Origin: Halobacterium rubrum | GTDB lineage: Archaea; Halobacteriota; Halobacteria; Halobacteriales; Halobacteriaceae | Assembly: GCF_021729015.1 (NCBI RefSeq) | Contig: NZ_JAJQQZ010000001.1 | Span: 310,001 to 374,000 of the forward strand | Reading direction: 5' to 3' | DNA: 64,000 bases | In this document: positions 34,708 to 43,547 of the stretch, in pieces | Numbering within the stretch: position 1 is the first letter of the stretch | How the letters are laid out: each line of letters opens with the position of its first letter | Program-made: the position numbers and the translations under genes | The notes under the pieces: generated by a model | Databases searched by the model: none | What the model was told of the DNA's origin: nothing | What the model saw: the letters and a program-made list of their open reading frames with translations, nothing else

Positions 34708-35979
34708 ATGACCAGACTGGACAACAACAACACTACGCTATCGCGCCGCGGTGTCCTTCGCGCCGCTGCCGGCTCCGCAACCGCACTCGCGGCCGGCGCG
34801 GCGGCGACTGGCACGGCCGCGGCCCAGGACTACGGCGGCTGGTTCACCGGCGACGCCAAGGGCGGCGCCGTCGGCAACTACGACGGGACGACTGTCGACC
34901 AGACGGGACAGGACGAAGTGACCGTGGAGGTCGGCGTGAACGCCAACGGCGGCTCGTTCGGGTTCGGGCCGGCGGCCGTGCGCGTCGACCCCGGGACGAC
35001 AGTGAACTTCGAGTGGGTGTCGAACACGCACAACGTCGTCGTCGAAGACCAGCCGGAGGGCGCCGACTGGAGTGGCGACGAGGAGATCAACAACGAGGGC
35101 TACTCGTACAGCCACACCTTCGAGACCGAAGGCATCTACAAGTACTACTGCGACCCCCACCTCTCGATGGGGATGAAAGGCGCCGTCGTCGTCGGCGGGT
35201 CCGGCGACGGGGGCGGCGGCGGCAGCGACGCTCCGACCGTCGAGGCGGACTACGGCGACTGGTTCACCAGCGACGCCGACGGCGGCGCTGCCGGGAACTT
35301 CGACGGGTCGACTGCCGACCGGACCGGGCAGGACGAGGTCACCGTCGAAGTCGGCACGAACGCGAACGGCGGCTCGTTCGGGTTCGGGCCGCCGGCGGTC
35401 CGGGTGTCGCCCGGCACCACCGTGAACTTCGAGTGGGTGTCGAACACGCACAACGTCGTCGTCCAGAACCAGCCGAGCGACGCCGACTGGAGCGGCGACG
35501 AGGAGATCAACAACGAGGGCTACTCGTACAGCCACACCTTCGACACCCCCGGCGTCTACACGTACTACTGCAACCCCCACCTCACTGCGGGGATGAAAGG
35601 CGCCATCGTCGTCGGTGCCGCTCCCGGCGGCAGCGGGGGCGACGGTGGCGGCGGCACTGGGCAGCGCGCGTTCGCCGGCAGCACGCTCTGGAAGTCCGTG
35701 TTCGCCGGCGGTGTCGCGCTCGCGATGCTCGCGCCGATTCTCGCGAGCTACTACCGGAACCGCACGCCAGCCGGCGGCTCAGGCGGCGCCGGCAGCGAGA
35801 CGACAGACGAGATCACCGAGGCCGACGAGTTCGAGCCGGAGACCGAGATCGGGCACGACGAGTACGACCCGGTCGGCACGCTCGCGCTCGTCGCAATCTA
35901 CTTCCTCATCCTGGTCGGGATGTGGGCGTTCACGTACTTCGTCGAGTTCCTCGGGAACGGACCGACCATCGTGGGGTGA
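34708..35979 (+). CDS. hcp: membrane-anchored halocyanin with two blue-copper domains
   Basis: 423 aa. A Tat signal (LSRRGVLRAAAGSATALAAG) ends near residue 32. Two halocyanin domains follow, each about 120 residues. Each has all copper ligands: His in WVSNTHNVVV, Cys and His in YYCDPH (domain 1) or YYCNPH (domain 2), and Met in GMKGA. A Gly/Ser linker and two C-terminal helices (WKSVFAGGVALAMLAPILAS and VGTLALVAIYFLILVGMWAF) anchor it. Halocyanins carry electrons to the terminal oxidase; here it is the first gene of the ba3 oxidase operon. The domains are unusually alike even at DNA level. Confidence 0.93.
   Translation: MTRLDNNNTTLSRRGVLRAAAGSATALAAGAAATGTAAAQDYGGWFTGDAKGGAVGNYDGTTVDQTGQDEVTVEVGVNANGGSFGFGPAAVRVDPGTTVNFEWVSNTHNVVVEDQPEGADWSGDEEINNEGYSYSHTFETEGIYKYYCDPHLSMGMKGAVVVGGSGDGGGGGSDAPTVEADYGDWFTSDADGGAAGNFDGSTADRTGQDEVTVEVGTNANGGSFGFGPPAVRVSPGTTVNFEWVSNTHNVVVQNQPSDADWSGDEEINNEGYSYSHTFDTPGVYTYYCNPHLTAGMKGAIVVGAAPGGSGGDGGGGTGQRAFAGSTLWKSVFAGGVALAMLAPILASYYRNRTPAGGSGGAGSETTDEITEADEFEPETEIGHDEYDPVGTLALVAIYFLILVGMWAFTYFVEFLGNGPTIVG
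34829..35616 (+). repeat. 420-base in-gene tandem duplication of the halocyanin domain
   Basis: Unit 1 spans about 34829-35196 and unit 2 about 35249-35616, offset exactly 420 bases. Long blocks are identical including third codon positions, for example 35001-35040 with 35421-35460, and 35074-35124 with 35494-35544. This implies recent duplication or continuing gene conversion. Confidence 0.85.
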
Positions 35980-35985
35980 CCAAGG

Positions 35986-36513
35986 ATGCGGATACACAGA
36001 TTCGAGAAACTCTGGCTCGCCGCGGCGTTCGTGCTCATCGCCGCGTTCATCGCCACCATCGTCTACGGCTCGCTCGGCGCGGGCGTCGCGATGGTCGGAG
36101 ACGAGGGCGGCACGGTCGACCCGGACGACCCGACCGCCTCGGACAACTTCCGGGAGCCCGGCGTCTACCAGACCGGTGACGGCGAGTACGCGGTGTACGT
36201 CGAGGCCCGCCAGTTCGCGTTCGCGCCCGGCACGAACGAGCCGATTCGCGTGCCCGCCGACGCCGAAGTGACGTTCTACGTCACCAGCAGCGACGTCACG
36301 CACGGCTTCGAGCTCGTCGGGACGAACGTGAACACGATGGTGATTCCCGGGCAGGTCGCCGAGCTCACCGTCGAGTTCGACGAGGCCCGCACGCACCACA
36401 TCGTCTGCCACGAGTACTGTGGCGCTGCCCACCACGCGATGGAGGGCACCGTGGAGGTCGTGTCCCAGGACCAGTTCCAGTCCCAGGACGTTCCGGAGGT
36501 GAACGAGGAATGA
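35986..36513 (+). CDS. cbaB: cytochrome ba3-type oxidase subunit II (CuA)
   Basis: 175 aa. One N-terminal membrane helix (FEKLWLAAAFVLIAAFIATI), then a cupredoxin CuA domain facing outside. Ligands are His in SSDVTHGFELVG and CHEYCGAAHHAMEG (two Cys, Glu, His and Met) near residues 145-158. Single-helix, short subunit II is characteristic of the B-type (ba3) oxidases. It starts six bases after the halocyanin stop, and its own stop overlaps the subunit I ATG (ATGA), so one transcript is likely. Halocyanin upstream is the probable electron donor. Confidence 0.94.
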   Translation: MRIHRFEKLWLAAAFVLIAAFIATIVYGSLGAGVAMVGDEGGTVDPDDPTASDNFREPGVYQTGDGEYAVYVEARQFAFAPGTNEPIRVPADAEVTFYVTSSDVTHGFELVGTNVNTMVIPGQVAELTVEFDEARTHHIVCHEYCGAAHHAMEGTVEVVSQDQFQSQDVPEVNEE

Positions 36514-38219
36514 CGTTCGTCGACAAGTTCCCCGAGGAAGCGAAGCTCGTCAGGTGGCACTTCGGCGTCGGGTTCGTCGCGCTCGCGCTCGGCGGCCTGT
36601 TCGGCCTCGTGCAGTCGCTGTACCGGACCGGCTACTTCCGCGACGCGCTGCCGATCGACGCCGCCCAGTACTACACGGTGCTGACCGGGCACGGCGTCCT
36701 GCTCGCGCTCGTGTTCACCACGTTCCTCATCTGTGGGTTCTTCGTGTGGGCGATCACGCGCAGCCTCGACCGGCCGCTCGCCCACCAGCGGGTCGCGTGG
36801 GCGGGCTTCTTCGCGATGCTCGTCGGGACGACGCTGGCCGCCATCACCATCCTGAACGGGTTCGCGCCCGAGCTGCCGTTCGGCTCCGCGGACGTCCTCT
36901 ACACGTTCTACGCGCCGCTGCAGGCTCACCCGGCGTTCTACGTCGGCGCGGCGCTCCTCGTCGTCGGGTCGTGGGTCGTCGGCGCCGAGTACTTCCTCAC
37001 GTACCGCGAGTGGCGCGCCGACAACCCCGGCGAGCGCATCCCCCTGCAGACGTTCATGGTGCTGGCGACGTTCGTCATGTGGTACCTCTCCTCGTTCGGC
37101 GTCGCCGTCGAAGTGGTCGTGTTCCTGATTCCGTGGTCGCTGGGGTGGATCAGTCAGGTCGACCCGCTGCTGACCCGGACGCTGTTCTGGTACTTCGGCC
37201 ACCCGGTCGTGTACTTCTGGCTACTGCCCGCCTACCTGGCGTGGTACACCATCCTCCCGAAGCTCGCGGGCGGCAAACTGTTCAGCGACCCGCTGGCCCG
37301 GGTCGTCTTCGTGCTGTTCGTGTTGCTGTCGACGCCGGTCGGCTTCCACCACCAGTACACCGACCCCGGCATCGCTGAAGGGTTCAAGTTCATCGCGATG
37401 ACGAACACCTTCATGTTGCTGTTGCCGTCGCTGCTGACGGCGTTCACCGTCGTGGCGTCGCTGGAACACGGCGCCCGGCAGCGCGGCGCAACGGGGTACT
37501 TCGGCTGGCTGCGCGCGCTCCCGTGGGGCAAGCCGTCGTTCTCCGCGATGGCGCTGGCCGGCCTCGTGTTCGCCGCGGGTGGGTTCTCCGGCATGATCAA
37601 CGCCGGGATGAACATCAACTACCTCATCCACAACACGATCTGGGTGCCCGGCCACTTCCACCTCACCGTCGGCACGGCGTTCGCGCTGACGATGATGGGT
37701 GTCTCCTACTGGCTCGTCCCCCAGATTACCGGCAAACAGCTCCAGCACAAGACCATCGCCGCCGCCCAGCCGTTCGTCTGGGTCATCGGCATGACGCTGA
37801 TGTCGAACGCGATGCACCGCGGCGGCCTCGCCGGGCTGCCGCGCCGCACCGCGAAGCCGCTGTTCCGCGGCGAGGGCGCCGCGCCGTTCGACCCCGTGGT
37901 CGGCAGCATCGCCGAGATGCAACTCCAGATCGCGGTCGGCGGGACGCTGCTGTTCGTCGCCCTCGCGATGTTCCTCGTCGTGATGACGGGGACGTGGCTG
38001 TCGCGGTCGGGCGTCGGCCAGCTCTCGGTCAACGGCACGATTCCGGCGCCGCTGTCCGGGCCGGCCGACAGCCCCCGCATCCTCGACAACCTCAAGGTGT
38101 GGGCCGGCATCGCCGTCGTGCTGGTGATCATCGCGTACGGCCTCCCGCTGTACAGCATGGTCGCGGACGGCATCCTGTCGCCGGGCGCCGGCCTGCTCGC
38201 GCCGCTGCTCGGACTGTAA
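36510..38219 (+). CDS. cbaA: cytochrome ba3-type oxidase subunit I
   Basis: 569 aa, about 13 membrane helices. Haem-copper oxidase ligands are visible: low-spin haem His in VLTGHGVLLALVFTTFLICG; CuB His and the cross-linked Tyr in YFGHPVVYFWLLPAYLAWYT; the CuB His pair in VGFHHQYTDPG; and the haem ligands in VPGHFHLTVGTAFALTMMG. The overall pattern is that of B-type oxidases. It reduces O2 to water with proton pumping. Translation is coupled to subunit II. Confidence 0.95.
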   Translation: MTFVDKFPEEAKLVRWHFGVGFVALALGGLFGLVQSLYRTGYFRDALPIDAAQYYTVLTGHGVLLALVFTTFLICGFFVWAITRSLDRPLAHQRVAWAGFFAMLVGTTLAAITILNGFAPELPFGSADVLYTFYAPLQAHPAFYVGAALLVVGSWVVGAEYFLTYREWRADNPGERIPLQTFMVLATFVMWYLSSFGVAVEVVVFLIPWSLGWISQVDPLLTRTLFWYFGHPVVYFWLLPAYLAWYTILPKLAGGKLFSDPLARVVFVLFVLLSTPVGFHHQYTDPGIAEGFKFIAMTNTFMLLLPSLLTAFTVVASLEHGARQRGATGYFGWLRALPWGKPSFSAMALAGLVFAAGGFSGMINAGMNINYLIHNTIWVPGHFHLTVGTAFALTMMGVSYWLVPQITGKQLQHKTIAAAQPFVWVIGMTLMSNAMHRGGLAGLPRRTAKPLFRGEGAAPFDPVVGSIAEMQLQIAVGGTLLFVALAMFLVVMTGTWLSRSGVGQLSVNGTIPAPLSGPADSPRILDNLKVWAGIAVVLVIIAYGLPLYSMVADGILSPGAGLLAPLLGL

Positions 38220-38268
38220 CCCTCCTGTATCGCATCCTCCTCCGGGACGACACATCCACACAGACGAG

Positions 38269-38835
38269 ATGACTGACACCGACCACGAAGCGGACGGCGA
38301 CGACGTCACCCGGCGCTGGCTGATTCGCGTACTCGTCGGCCTCGGGTTCGGGATTCCGATCGCCATCGAGGGCGCGACGCTCGTCGGTCTCGTGGAGTCG
38401 TGGCTGTTCGGCGACGGCGAGGGGGACGACGACGCGGCGTCGACGGCGACCACGACGTCGGAGCCGACGACGGCCGTCGGCGACGACCTGCTGCCGACGA
38501 CCGACCGCGCCGAGACGCTCACGGAGGCGACCGTCTACGCCCGCGACGACGGCTGGCGGTTCGACCTCGCCGTCGACGTCGAGAACTCGGGCGACCGACC
38601 GTACGAACTCCGGCTCGGCACCGTCACGACGCAGGACGGCTCGCGCGTCGAGGGCGGCGCGTCCACCGGCCGGCTCGCCGCCGGCGAGTCGGCGACGCTG
38701 TCGGCGAGCTACGACCTCCCGGACGGCGAGACGCCAGCGACGATGGCCGTCGTCGGCGTCGAGTCCGTCGAGGGCGGCGGCGAGCGACTCTTCCGGCGGG
38801 ACGTTCGCTTCGGCAACATCCCCGTGCAGGGGTAG
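38269..38835 (+). CDS. membrane-anchored extracytoplasmic protein of the oxidase operon
   Basis: 188 aa. A basic segment RRWLIRVLVGLGFGIPIAIE begins a single helix near residues 15-45, followed by a Thr/Asp-rich linker and a beta-rich domain (RFDLAVDVENSGDRPYELRL; ATLSASYDLPDGETPATMAV) like an immunoglobulin-type or FxLYD-like fold. It is 49 bases after subunit I and in the same direction. It could be an accessory subunit or assembly factor of the ba3 oxidase; no conserved metal ligands are seen. Its role is inferred from position. Confidence 0.72.
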   Translation: MTDTDHEADGDDVTRRWLIRVLVGLGFGIPIAIEGATLVGLVESWLFGDGEGDDDAASTATTTSEPTTAVGDDLLPTTDRAETLTEATVYARDDGWRFDLAVDVENSGDRPYELRLGTVTTQDGSRVEGGASTGRLAAGESATLSASYDLPDGETPATMAVVGVESVEGGGERLFRRDVRFGNIPVQG

Positions 38836-38890
38836 GCGAACTGCCGGCGGTCCTGCGGCCGTCCGCTGTCACGCTGTCTACTGTCGACCG

Positions 38891-39121
38891 TCACGCTGCC
38901 TGCCGCCGCCCCTCTCGCCACCCTTCGACGAACAGCGCTGCGACCAGCGCGACGGCGAGGGCAGCGCCTGCGGCCGCCGCGAACGCCAGCGCGTAGCGGC
39001 CGTCCGGAAGCGCGCGAATCGCGACCCCGTAGCTCTGCAGCCCGAGGAACGCGAGCAGTACCCCGAGGACGACCCGCTGGAGGGTTCGGAGAGCCGACTC
39101 GAGCGTCGACGCTGCGGACAT
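38891..39121 (-). CDS. small membrane protein (76 aa)
   Basis: 76 aa with two hydrophobic helices (LQRVVLGVLLAFLGLQSYGV and YALAFAAAAGAALAVALVAA) and a basic tail WREGRRQAA. It converges with the oxidase operon. Upstream in the same direction is ileS, 87 bases away. Function unknown. Confidence 0.55.
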   Translation of the reverse strand: MSAASTLESALRTLQRVVLGVLLAFLGLQSYGVAIRALPDGRYALAFAAAAGAALAVALVAALFVEGWREGRRQAA

Positions 39122-39208
39122 ACGCCCAGTGCGGTCGGCGACGACAAAAAACGGCCAGTGGCGCTCGCAGCCGCTGCGAAGTCTCAGCGAGCCGGCGGCG
39201 AGGCGGGC

Positions 39209-42200
39209 TTACAGCTCCTCGATTTCGAGGGCGACCGTGGTGCCCTCGACGTCCCACTCCTCGCGGTGCCCGTCGTCGACCTCGCCGAGTTCGCGGGCGC
39301 GGGTCTCCTCCCGGATGAGGTCCTCGTGACGGGCGACGAGTTCGGCGACCTCCTCGTCGAATACGAGCACGTCCAGCCGGATCTCGGCGTCCATCTCGAG
39401 GTCCATGTCCTTGCGCATCTCCTGGACGCGGCGGACGACCTCTCGGGCGTACCCCTCGCTCTCGACGTCCTCGTTCAGCTCCACGTCGACGTAGACCGTC
39501 CCCGACTCGAAGTCGGCGCCGGCGACGTGCTCGGCCGTCTCCTCGACGAACTCGACCATCTCATCGGTGAGTTCGACGTCCATCCCGAGGTCGTCAGCGA
39601 CCTGCTCGGCGAGGGCGTCGAGGTCCGTGTCGGTGACGTGGGCGTCGTTGAGTGCGTTCATGACACGGCCGGCGTCGTCGCCGAACGCGGGGCCGAGTTC
39701 GCTCATGTCGGCGCGGGCGCTGTACGCGAGTTCGCCCCAGGACTCGCCGGGCTCGACGACCTCGACGGTGCGGGTGTTGAGGCGGTCGGCGAGCAGGTCG
39801 CCGTGGGCGTCCAGCGCGTCGACGACGCGGTCGTCGTCGGCGTCGACGACGATTCGCGTGACGGGCCACCGGAGCTTCCGGCCGGCCTGCTGGCGGGCGT
39901 GGCTGCCCGCCTCCTCGGCGGCACGCAGCACCTCGATGTGCTCCTCGAGAGCGGGCTGGCGCAGCGACTCGTCGACCGCGGGCCAGTCGCACATGTGGAC
40001 CGTGTCGTAGCCCGTCTCGCCGGTGAGGTGGCCGTACAGCTCCTCGGTGACGAACGGCGCGAACGGCGCCAGCAGCGCCGTGACTTCGAGGAGGACGCGC
40101 TGCATCGTGGCGTAGGCGGCGGTCTTCGACGCCGACTCGCCGTCCTCCCACATGCGCTCGCGGACGACCTGCACGTAGTACCGGGAGAGGTCCTCGACGA
40201 CGAACTCGAGGACCTCCTCGAGCGCGCGGTGCTGCTCGTAGGCCTCCCAGTGCTCGGTTGCGTCGGCTTTGACGCGCTGCAGCGTGGACAGCAGCCACTC
40301 GTCGACGGCCTCTAGCTCGACGTCGTCGACGCCGACGCCGGCGTTCTCGCCGCCGAAGCCCTCGGGGACGTTCGCGTCGAAGCCGTCCAGCGCCATGTAC
40401 GGCCGCGGGAACCGGAAGACGTTCCAGAGGATGTTGAGGTCGGCCTGCATGTTCCCGACCTCGTCCTCGGAGACCCGCATGTCGTCGCCCTGCGGGGTCA
40501 CCGAGAGCACGAACATCCGCATCGGGTCCGCGCCGAACTCCTCGATGAGGTCGTGGGGGTCGATGCGGATGTCCTTGCTCTTGGACATCGCGCGGCCGTC
40601 CGGCATCAGCGCGTGGCCGTGCATCAGGACGTTCTCGTACGGCGACTGACCGACGGCGGCGGTGCCCATCCCGAGCTGGCTCCAGAACCAGCCGCGGGTC
40701 TGGTCGTGGGCCTCGATGATGAGGTCAGCGGGCCACAGCTCGTCGTGGGCCTCCGTCTCCGCGGGGTAGTTCAGGGTGCCCCAGGAGGCGACCGAGGAGT
40801 CGATCCAGACGTCGAAGACGTCCGGGACGCGGGTGTACGTCGTCCCGTTCTCCGTGATGGTGAGGTCGTCGACCGTGTCCTTGTGGAGGTCGACCTCGTC
40901 GGGGTCGACGTTCTGGTCGACGCGCTCGGCGAGCTCCTCGCGATCCCCGACCACGACGACGTCCTCGACGTCGCCGCTCCAGTCCTCGGGCGTCCAGATT
41001 GGCAGCGGGATGCCCCAGTAGCGCTGCCGGCTGACGTTCCAGTCCGGCGCGTCCTCCACGAAGTCCCGGAAGCGGTTCTCCCGTGCCCAGTCGGGGTACC
41101 AGTCGGCGTCCTCGATGTTCTCCAGCAGCTCGTCTTTGACGTCGGTGACCGTGATGAACCACTGGTCGGTGACGATCTGGACGATGCCGGTGTCACACCG
41201 CCAGCAGTGCCCGTAGCTGTGCTCGACGGTCTGGCTGGCGAGCATCGCGCCGCTTTCCTCGAGGTCGGCGATGATGTCGTCGTTGGCGTCCCGCACGAAC
41301 TGCCCCTCGTACTTACCGCCCTCGTCCGTGTAGACGCCGTCCTCGCCGACCGGACAGAACACGGGCAGCCCGAGTTCCTCGCCGCGGTCGAAGTCCTCCT
41401 CGCCGTGGCCGGGCGCGGAGTGCACGAGCCCGGTGCGGTCGGCCTCCACCCAGTCGCCGTGGTAAACCTCGTGAGTGCCGTCGGCGTCGGTGGGGTTCGC
41501 GGGCACCTCGTCGGTCAGCGGCGGCGTGTACGACCAGCCCACGAGGTCGCTGCCGGTGAGGTCGGCCTCGACCTCGTAGTCGCCGTAGCGGCCCGCCGAC
41601 AGCACGTCCTCCACGCACTCAGTCGCGACGTACAGCACCTCCTCGTCGCCGTCTTCGGTCGTCGCACGGACCTGCTGGTAGTCGCCGTCCTCGTCGACGG
41701 CGACGAACTCGTTGGCGGGAATCGTCCACGGCGTCGTCGTCCACACGACGAGGCTGCCCTCGCGGTCGTCGAGGTCGAACTTGACGTAGATGGAGGGGTC
41801 GGAGACGTCCTCGTACTCGACCTCGTTGTTCGCGATGGCGGTCTCGCAGCGCGGACACTGACTGATGGAGCGCTTCCCGCGCTCCACGAGATCGTTGTCG
41901 TACACCTGGCTGAACGCCCACCACGTCGACTCCATGTACTCCGGGGAGACGGTCCGGTAGGGGTCGTCCCAGTCCATCCACGCGCCGAAGCTCTGGAAGT
42001 CCGACTGGAGTTGCTGGAGGCTGTCCTCGGCGAACTCCCGGCAGGCGTCGAGGAAGTTCTGGACGCCGAACTCCTCGATGTCCTTCTTGTTCGCGAAGTC
42101 CATCTCCTCCTCGACTTTCGTCTCGATGGGCAGCCCGTGCATGTCGTAGCCCGGGCGGTCGGTCACGTGGTGGCCCTGCATCCGCTGGTACCGGATGTAG

Positions 42201-42406
42201 GCGTCTTTCAGGCTCTTGTTCCACGCGTGCCCCATGTGGGCGGCGCCGCTCGTGTACGGCGGGCCGTCCACGAAGAAGAACGGCTCGCCGTCGGCCCGGT
42301 GCTCGACCGTCTGCTCGTAGGCGTCGACGTCGTCCCAGTACGAGAACACCCGGTCCTCCACGTCCTCGGGGTCGTACTGGTCGGGCACGTCGCCGAATCC
42401 ACTCAT
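39209..42406 (-). CDS. ileS: isoleucine--tRNA ligase
   Basis: 1065 aa class Ia synthetase with editing domain. HMGH at residues 57-60 (PPYTSGAAHMGHAWNKSLKD) and the KMSKS equivalent AMSKS at 606-610 (PDGRAMSKSKDIRIDPHDLI). Zinc-like Cys sites: CPRCETA and CWRCDTG. Editing-domain signature: VVWTTTPWTIPANEFVAVDE. The C-terminal anticodon-binding part ends in a long acidic extension. Length and motifs fit the archaeal/eukaryotic-type IleRS. A TATA box with good spacing precedes the ATG. Confidence 0.96.
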   Translation of the reverse strand: MSGFGDVPDQYDPEDVEDRVFSYWDDVDAYEQTVEHRADGEPFFFVDGPPYTSGAAHMGHAWNKSLKDAYIRYQRMQGHHVTDRPGYDMHGLPIETKVEEEMDFANKKDIEEFGVQNFLDACREFAEDSLQQLQSDFQSFGAWMDWDDPYRTVSPEYMESTWWAFSQVYDNDLVERGKRSISQCPRCETAIANNEVEYEDVSDPSIYVKFDLDDREGSLVVWTTTPWTIPANEFVAVDEDGDYQQVRATTEDGDEEVLYVATECVEDVLSAGRYGDYEVEADLTGSDLVGWSYTPPLTDEVPANPTDADGTHEVYHGDWVEADRTGLVHSAPGHGEEDFDRGEELGLPVFCPVGEDGVYTDEGGKYEGQFVRDANDDIIADLEESGAMLASQTVEHSYGHCWRCDTGIVQIVTDQWFITVTDVKDELLENIEDADWYPDWARENRFRDFVEDAPDWNVSRQRYWGIPLPIWTPEDWSGDVEDVVVVGDREELAERVDQNVDPDEVDLHKDTVDDLTITENGTTYTRVPDVFDVWIDSSVASWGTLNYPAETEAHDELWPADLIIEAHDQTRGWFWSQLGMGTAAVGQSPYENVLMHGHALMPDGRAMSKSKDIRIDPHDLIEEFGADPMRMFVLSVTPQGDDMRVSEDEVGNMQADLNILWNVFRFPRPYMALDGFDANVPEGFGGENAGVGVDDVELEAVDEWLLSTLQRVKADATEHWEAYEQHRALEEVLEFVVEDLSRYYVQVVRERMWEDGESASKTAAYATMQRVLLEVTALLAPFAPFVTEELYGHLTGETGYDTVHMCDWPAVDESLRQPALEEHIEVLRAAEEAGSHARQQAGRKLRWPVTRIVVDADDDRVVDALDAHGDLLADRLNTRTVEVVEPGESWGELAYSARADMSELGPAFGDDAGRVMNALNDAHVTDTDLDALAEQVADDLGMDVELTDEMVEFVEETAEHVAGADFESGTVYVDVELNEDVESEGYAREVVRRVQEMRKDMDLEMDAEIRLDVLVFDEEVAELVARHEDLIREETRARELGEVDDGHREEWDVEGTTVALEIEEL

Positions 42407-42428
42407 ACGGGTACCGTCCCGCTCGCAC

Positions 42429-42438
42429 CTAAAAGGAT
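42429..42438 (-). promoter_or_regulatory. TATA box of ileS
   Basis: On the minus strand ATCCTTTTAG centred about 27 bases before ATG 42406; leaderless transcript expected. Confidence 0.55.
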
Positions 42439-42469
42439 AATCGGTTGTACAGCCGCCGGCAGTCCGCGG

Positions 42470-42697
42470 TTACGCCAGCCGGCCCGCGACCGCGTCCTGG
42501 AAGACCTTCACGCCGGCCGCCACGCCGACCGCCCCCATGACGGCGAGCCAGACGCCGAAGCCGACGTCGCCGCCGCTGCCGAGCGTCGAGGCGCTCTGGA
42601 GTTCCGCCACCAGCCCGCCGCCGACGAGGGTCGCACCGAGGAGCGCGAACAGCGCGGTGACGGCGGCGTCGAACAGTTCGGGGAGAGATTCGAGCAT
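42470..42697 (-). CDS. small membrane protein (75 aa)
   Basis: 75 aa with two hydrophobic helices (LFDAAVTALFALLGATLVGG; FGVWLAVMGAVGVAAGVKVF). A weak TATA-like AAGCCTACAA (minus strand, 42721-42730) lies at the expected distance. It is divergent from the small gene at 42778; the two promoters share the 80-base gap. No function is apparent. Confidence 0.6.
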   Translation of the reverse strand: MLESLPELFDAAVTALFALLGATLVGGGLVAELQSASTLGSGGDVGFGVWLAVMGAVGVAAGVKVFQDAVAGRLA

Positions 42698-42745
42698 ACG
42701 CCCCGTCAGTACCCACCCCGTTGTAGGCTTTCCGCTCGACTCAGA

Positions 42746-42755
42746 AGATTTACGA
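42746..42755 (+). promoter_or_regulatory. TATA-like element of the 72-aa membrane protein gene
   Basis: AGATTTACGA centred about 27 bases before ATG 42778. Confidence 0.45.
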
Positions 42756-42777
42756 CAGCCCGGAGGCGACCGCCGGT

Positions 42778-42996
42778 ATGGGCCACACTGGGAACCTCGA
42801 CTACCCCGACCTCGCGAAGTACGGGACGCTGGCGAGCCTGGCGCTCCTGCTGGTCGGCGCCGCCGGCACGACGCTGGGCGCGGGTCGACTGCCGGGCTGG
42901 GAGCTGACGCTGCTGCTGGACCTCGAAATTCTCGGCGTGCTCGGCATCGTCGTCTGTCCGTTCCTCTTCGGTGTCGCGCTCCCCCTGCTGGAGTGA
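42778..42996 (+). CDS. small membrane protein (72 aa)
   Basis: 72 aa. Polar N-terminus MGHTGNLDYPDLAKYG, then two helices (TLASLALLLVGAAGTTLGAG and TLLLDLEILGVLGIVVCPFL). The soluble N-terminal motif and the clear promoter support it as real; similar short proteins occur across haloarchaea without assigned function. It precedes the thioesterase-like gene by 64 bases. Confidence 0.62.
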   Translation: MGHTGNLDYPDLAKYGTLASLALLLVGAAGTTLGAGRLPGWELTLLLDLEILGVLGIVVCPFLFGVALPLLE

Positions 42997-43060
42997 CGCT
43001 CCCGGCGACCGGGCGCGGTCGCCGACAGGACTAACTCGCGGTCTCCCGTTTGCCTCGCGC

Positions 43061-43516
43061 ATGCCCGAGGACGCGTTCGAGACGCTCGCGGACGCCGACG
43101 TCCGCAACGCCGCGACGTTCACACTCGACGCAGCCCACGCGACGCCCGTGTTCGGCCGCCAGCAGGACCCGCCCAGCGAGCCCGCCGCGACCGACGCCGA
43201 CCCCGGGGAGGCCGTCGACGTGCTCGGTACCTCCCACCTGCTCGCGCAGTTCGGCGCGGTCGCCCGCGAGGCGCTGCGCGGCTACCTCCCGGAGGGCCAC
43301 GGCGCCGTCGAGCGCGGCGCCTCCATCTCTCACCTCGCGCCCGTCGGCGTCGACAGCGAGGTCACTGTGACGGCGACGATGGTGCGCGTCAGCCGGCCGG
43401 ACGTCCGGTTCGCCGTGCGCGCCGAACGCGAGTCCGACGGTGCCTCCGTCGCCACCGGCGACCTGACGTTCCGCGTCGTCGACCGCGACCGGTTCCGGGA
43501 CTCCGTCCCCGAGTAG
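43061..43516 (+). CDS. hot-dog fold thioesterase-like protein
   Basis: 151 aa from ATG 43061. The centre has TFTLDAAHATPVFG, DVLGTSHLLAQFGAVAREAL as the hot-dog helix and VERGASISHLAPVGVDSEVT, VTATMVRVSRPDVRFAVRAE as the strands. This resembles fluoroacetyl-CoA-thioesterase-like proteins (FlK family), where Thr, Glu and His form the site; GTSH and SHLAP hold candidates, but the catalytic Glu is not certain. Probably hydrolyses an acyl-CoA. The following hit gene has its own TATA box. Confidence 0.75.
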   Translation: MPEDAFETLADADVRNAATFTLDAAHATPVFGRQQDPPSEPAATDADPGEAVDVLGTSHLLAQFGAVAREALRGYLPEGHGAVERGASISHLAPVGVDSEVTVTATMVRVSRPDVRFAVRAERESDGASVATGDLTFRVVDRDRFRDSVPE

Positions 43517-43525
43517 GCTTAAGGG
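43517..43525 (+). promoter_or_regulatory. TATA box of the HIT protein gene
   Basis: GGCTTAAGG directly after the thioesterase stop, centred 27 bases before ATG 43548. Confidence 0.5.
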
Positions 43526-43547
43526 CGAGCCGTGCGTCCCGTCACCC

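Noticed and set aside
34829-35616. Possible CRISPR-like or satellite repeat
   Set aside because: Only two 420-base units, both coding for halocyanin domains.
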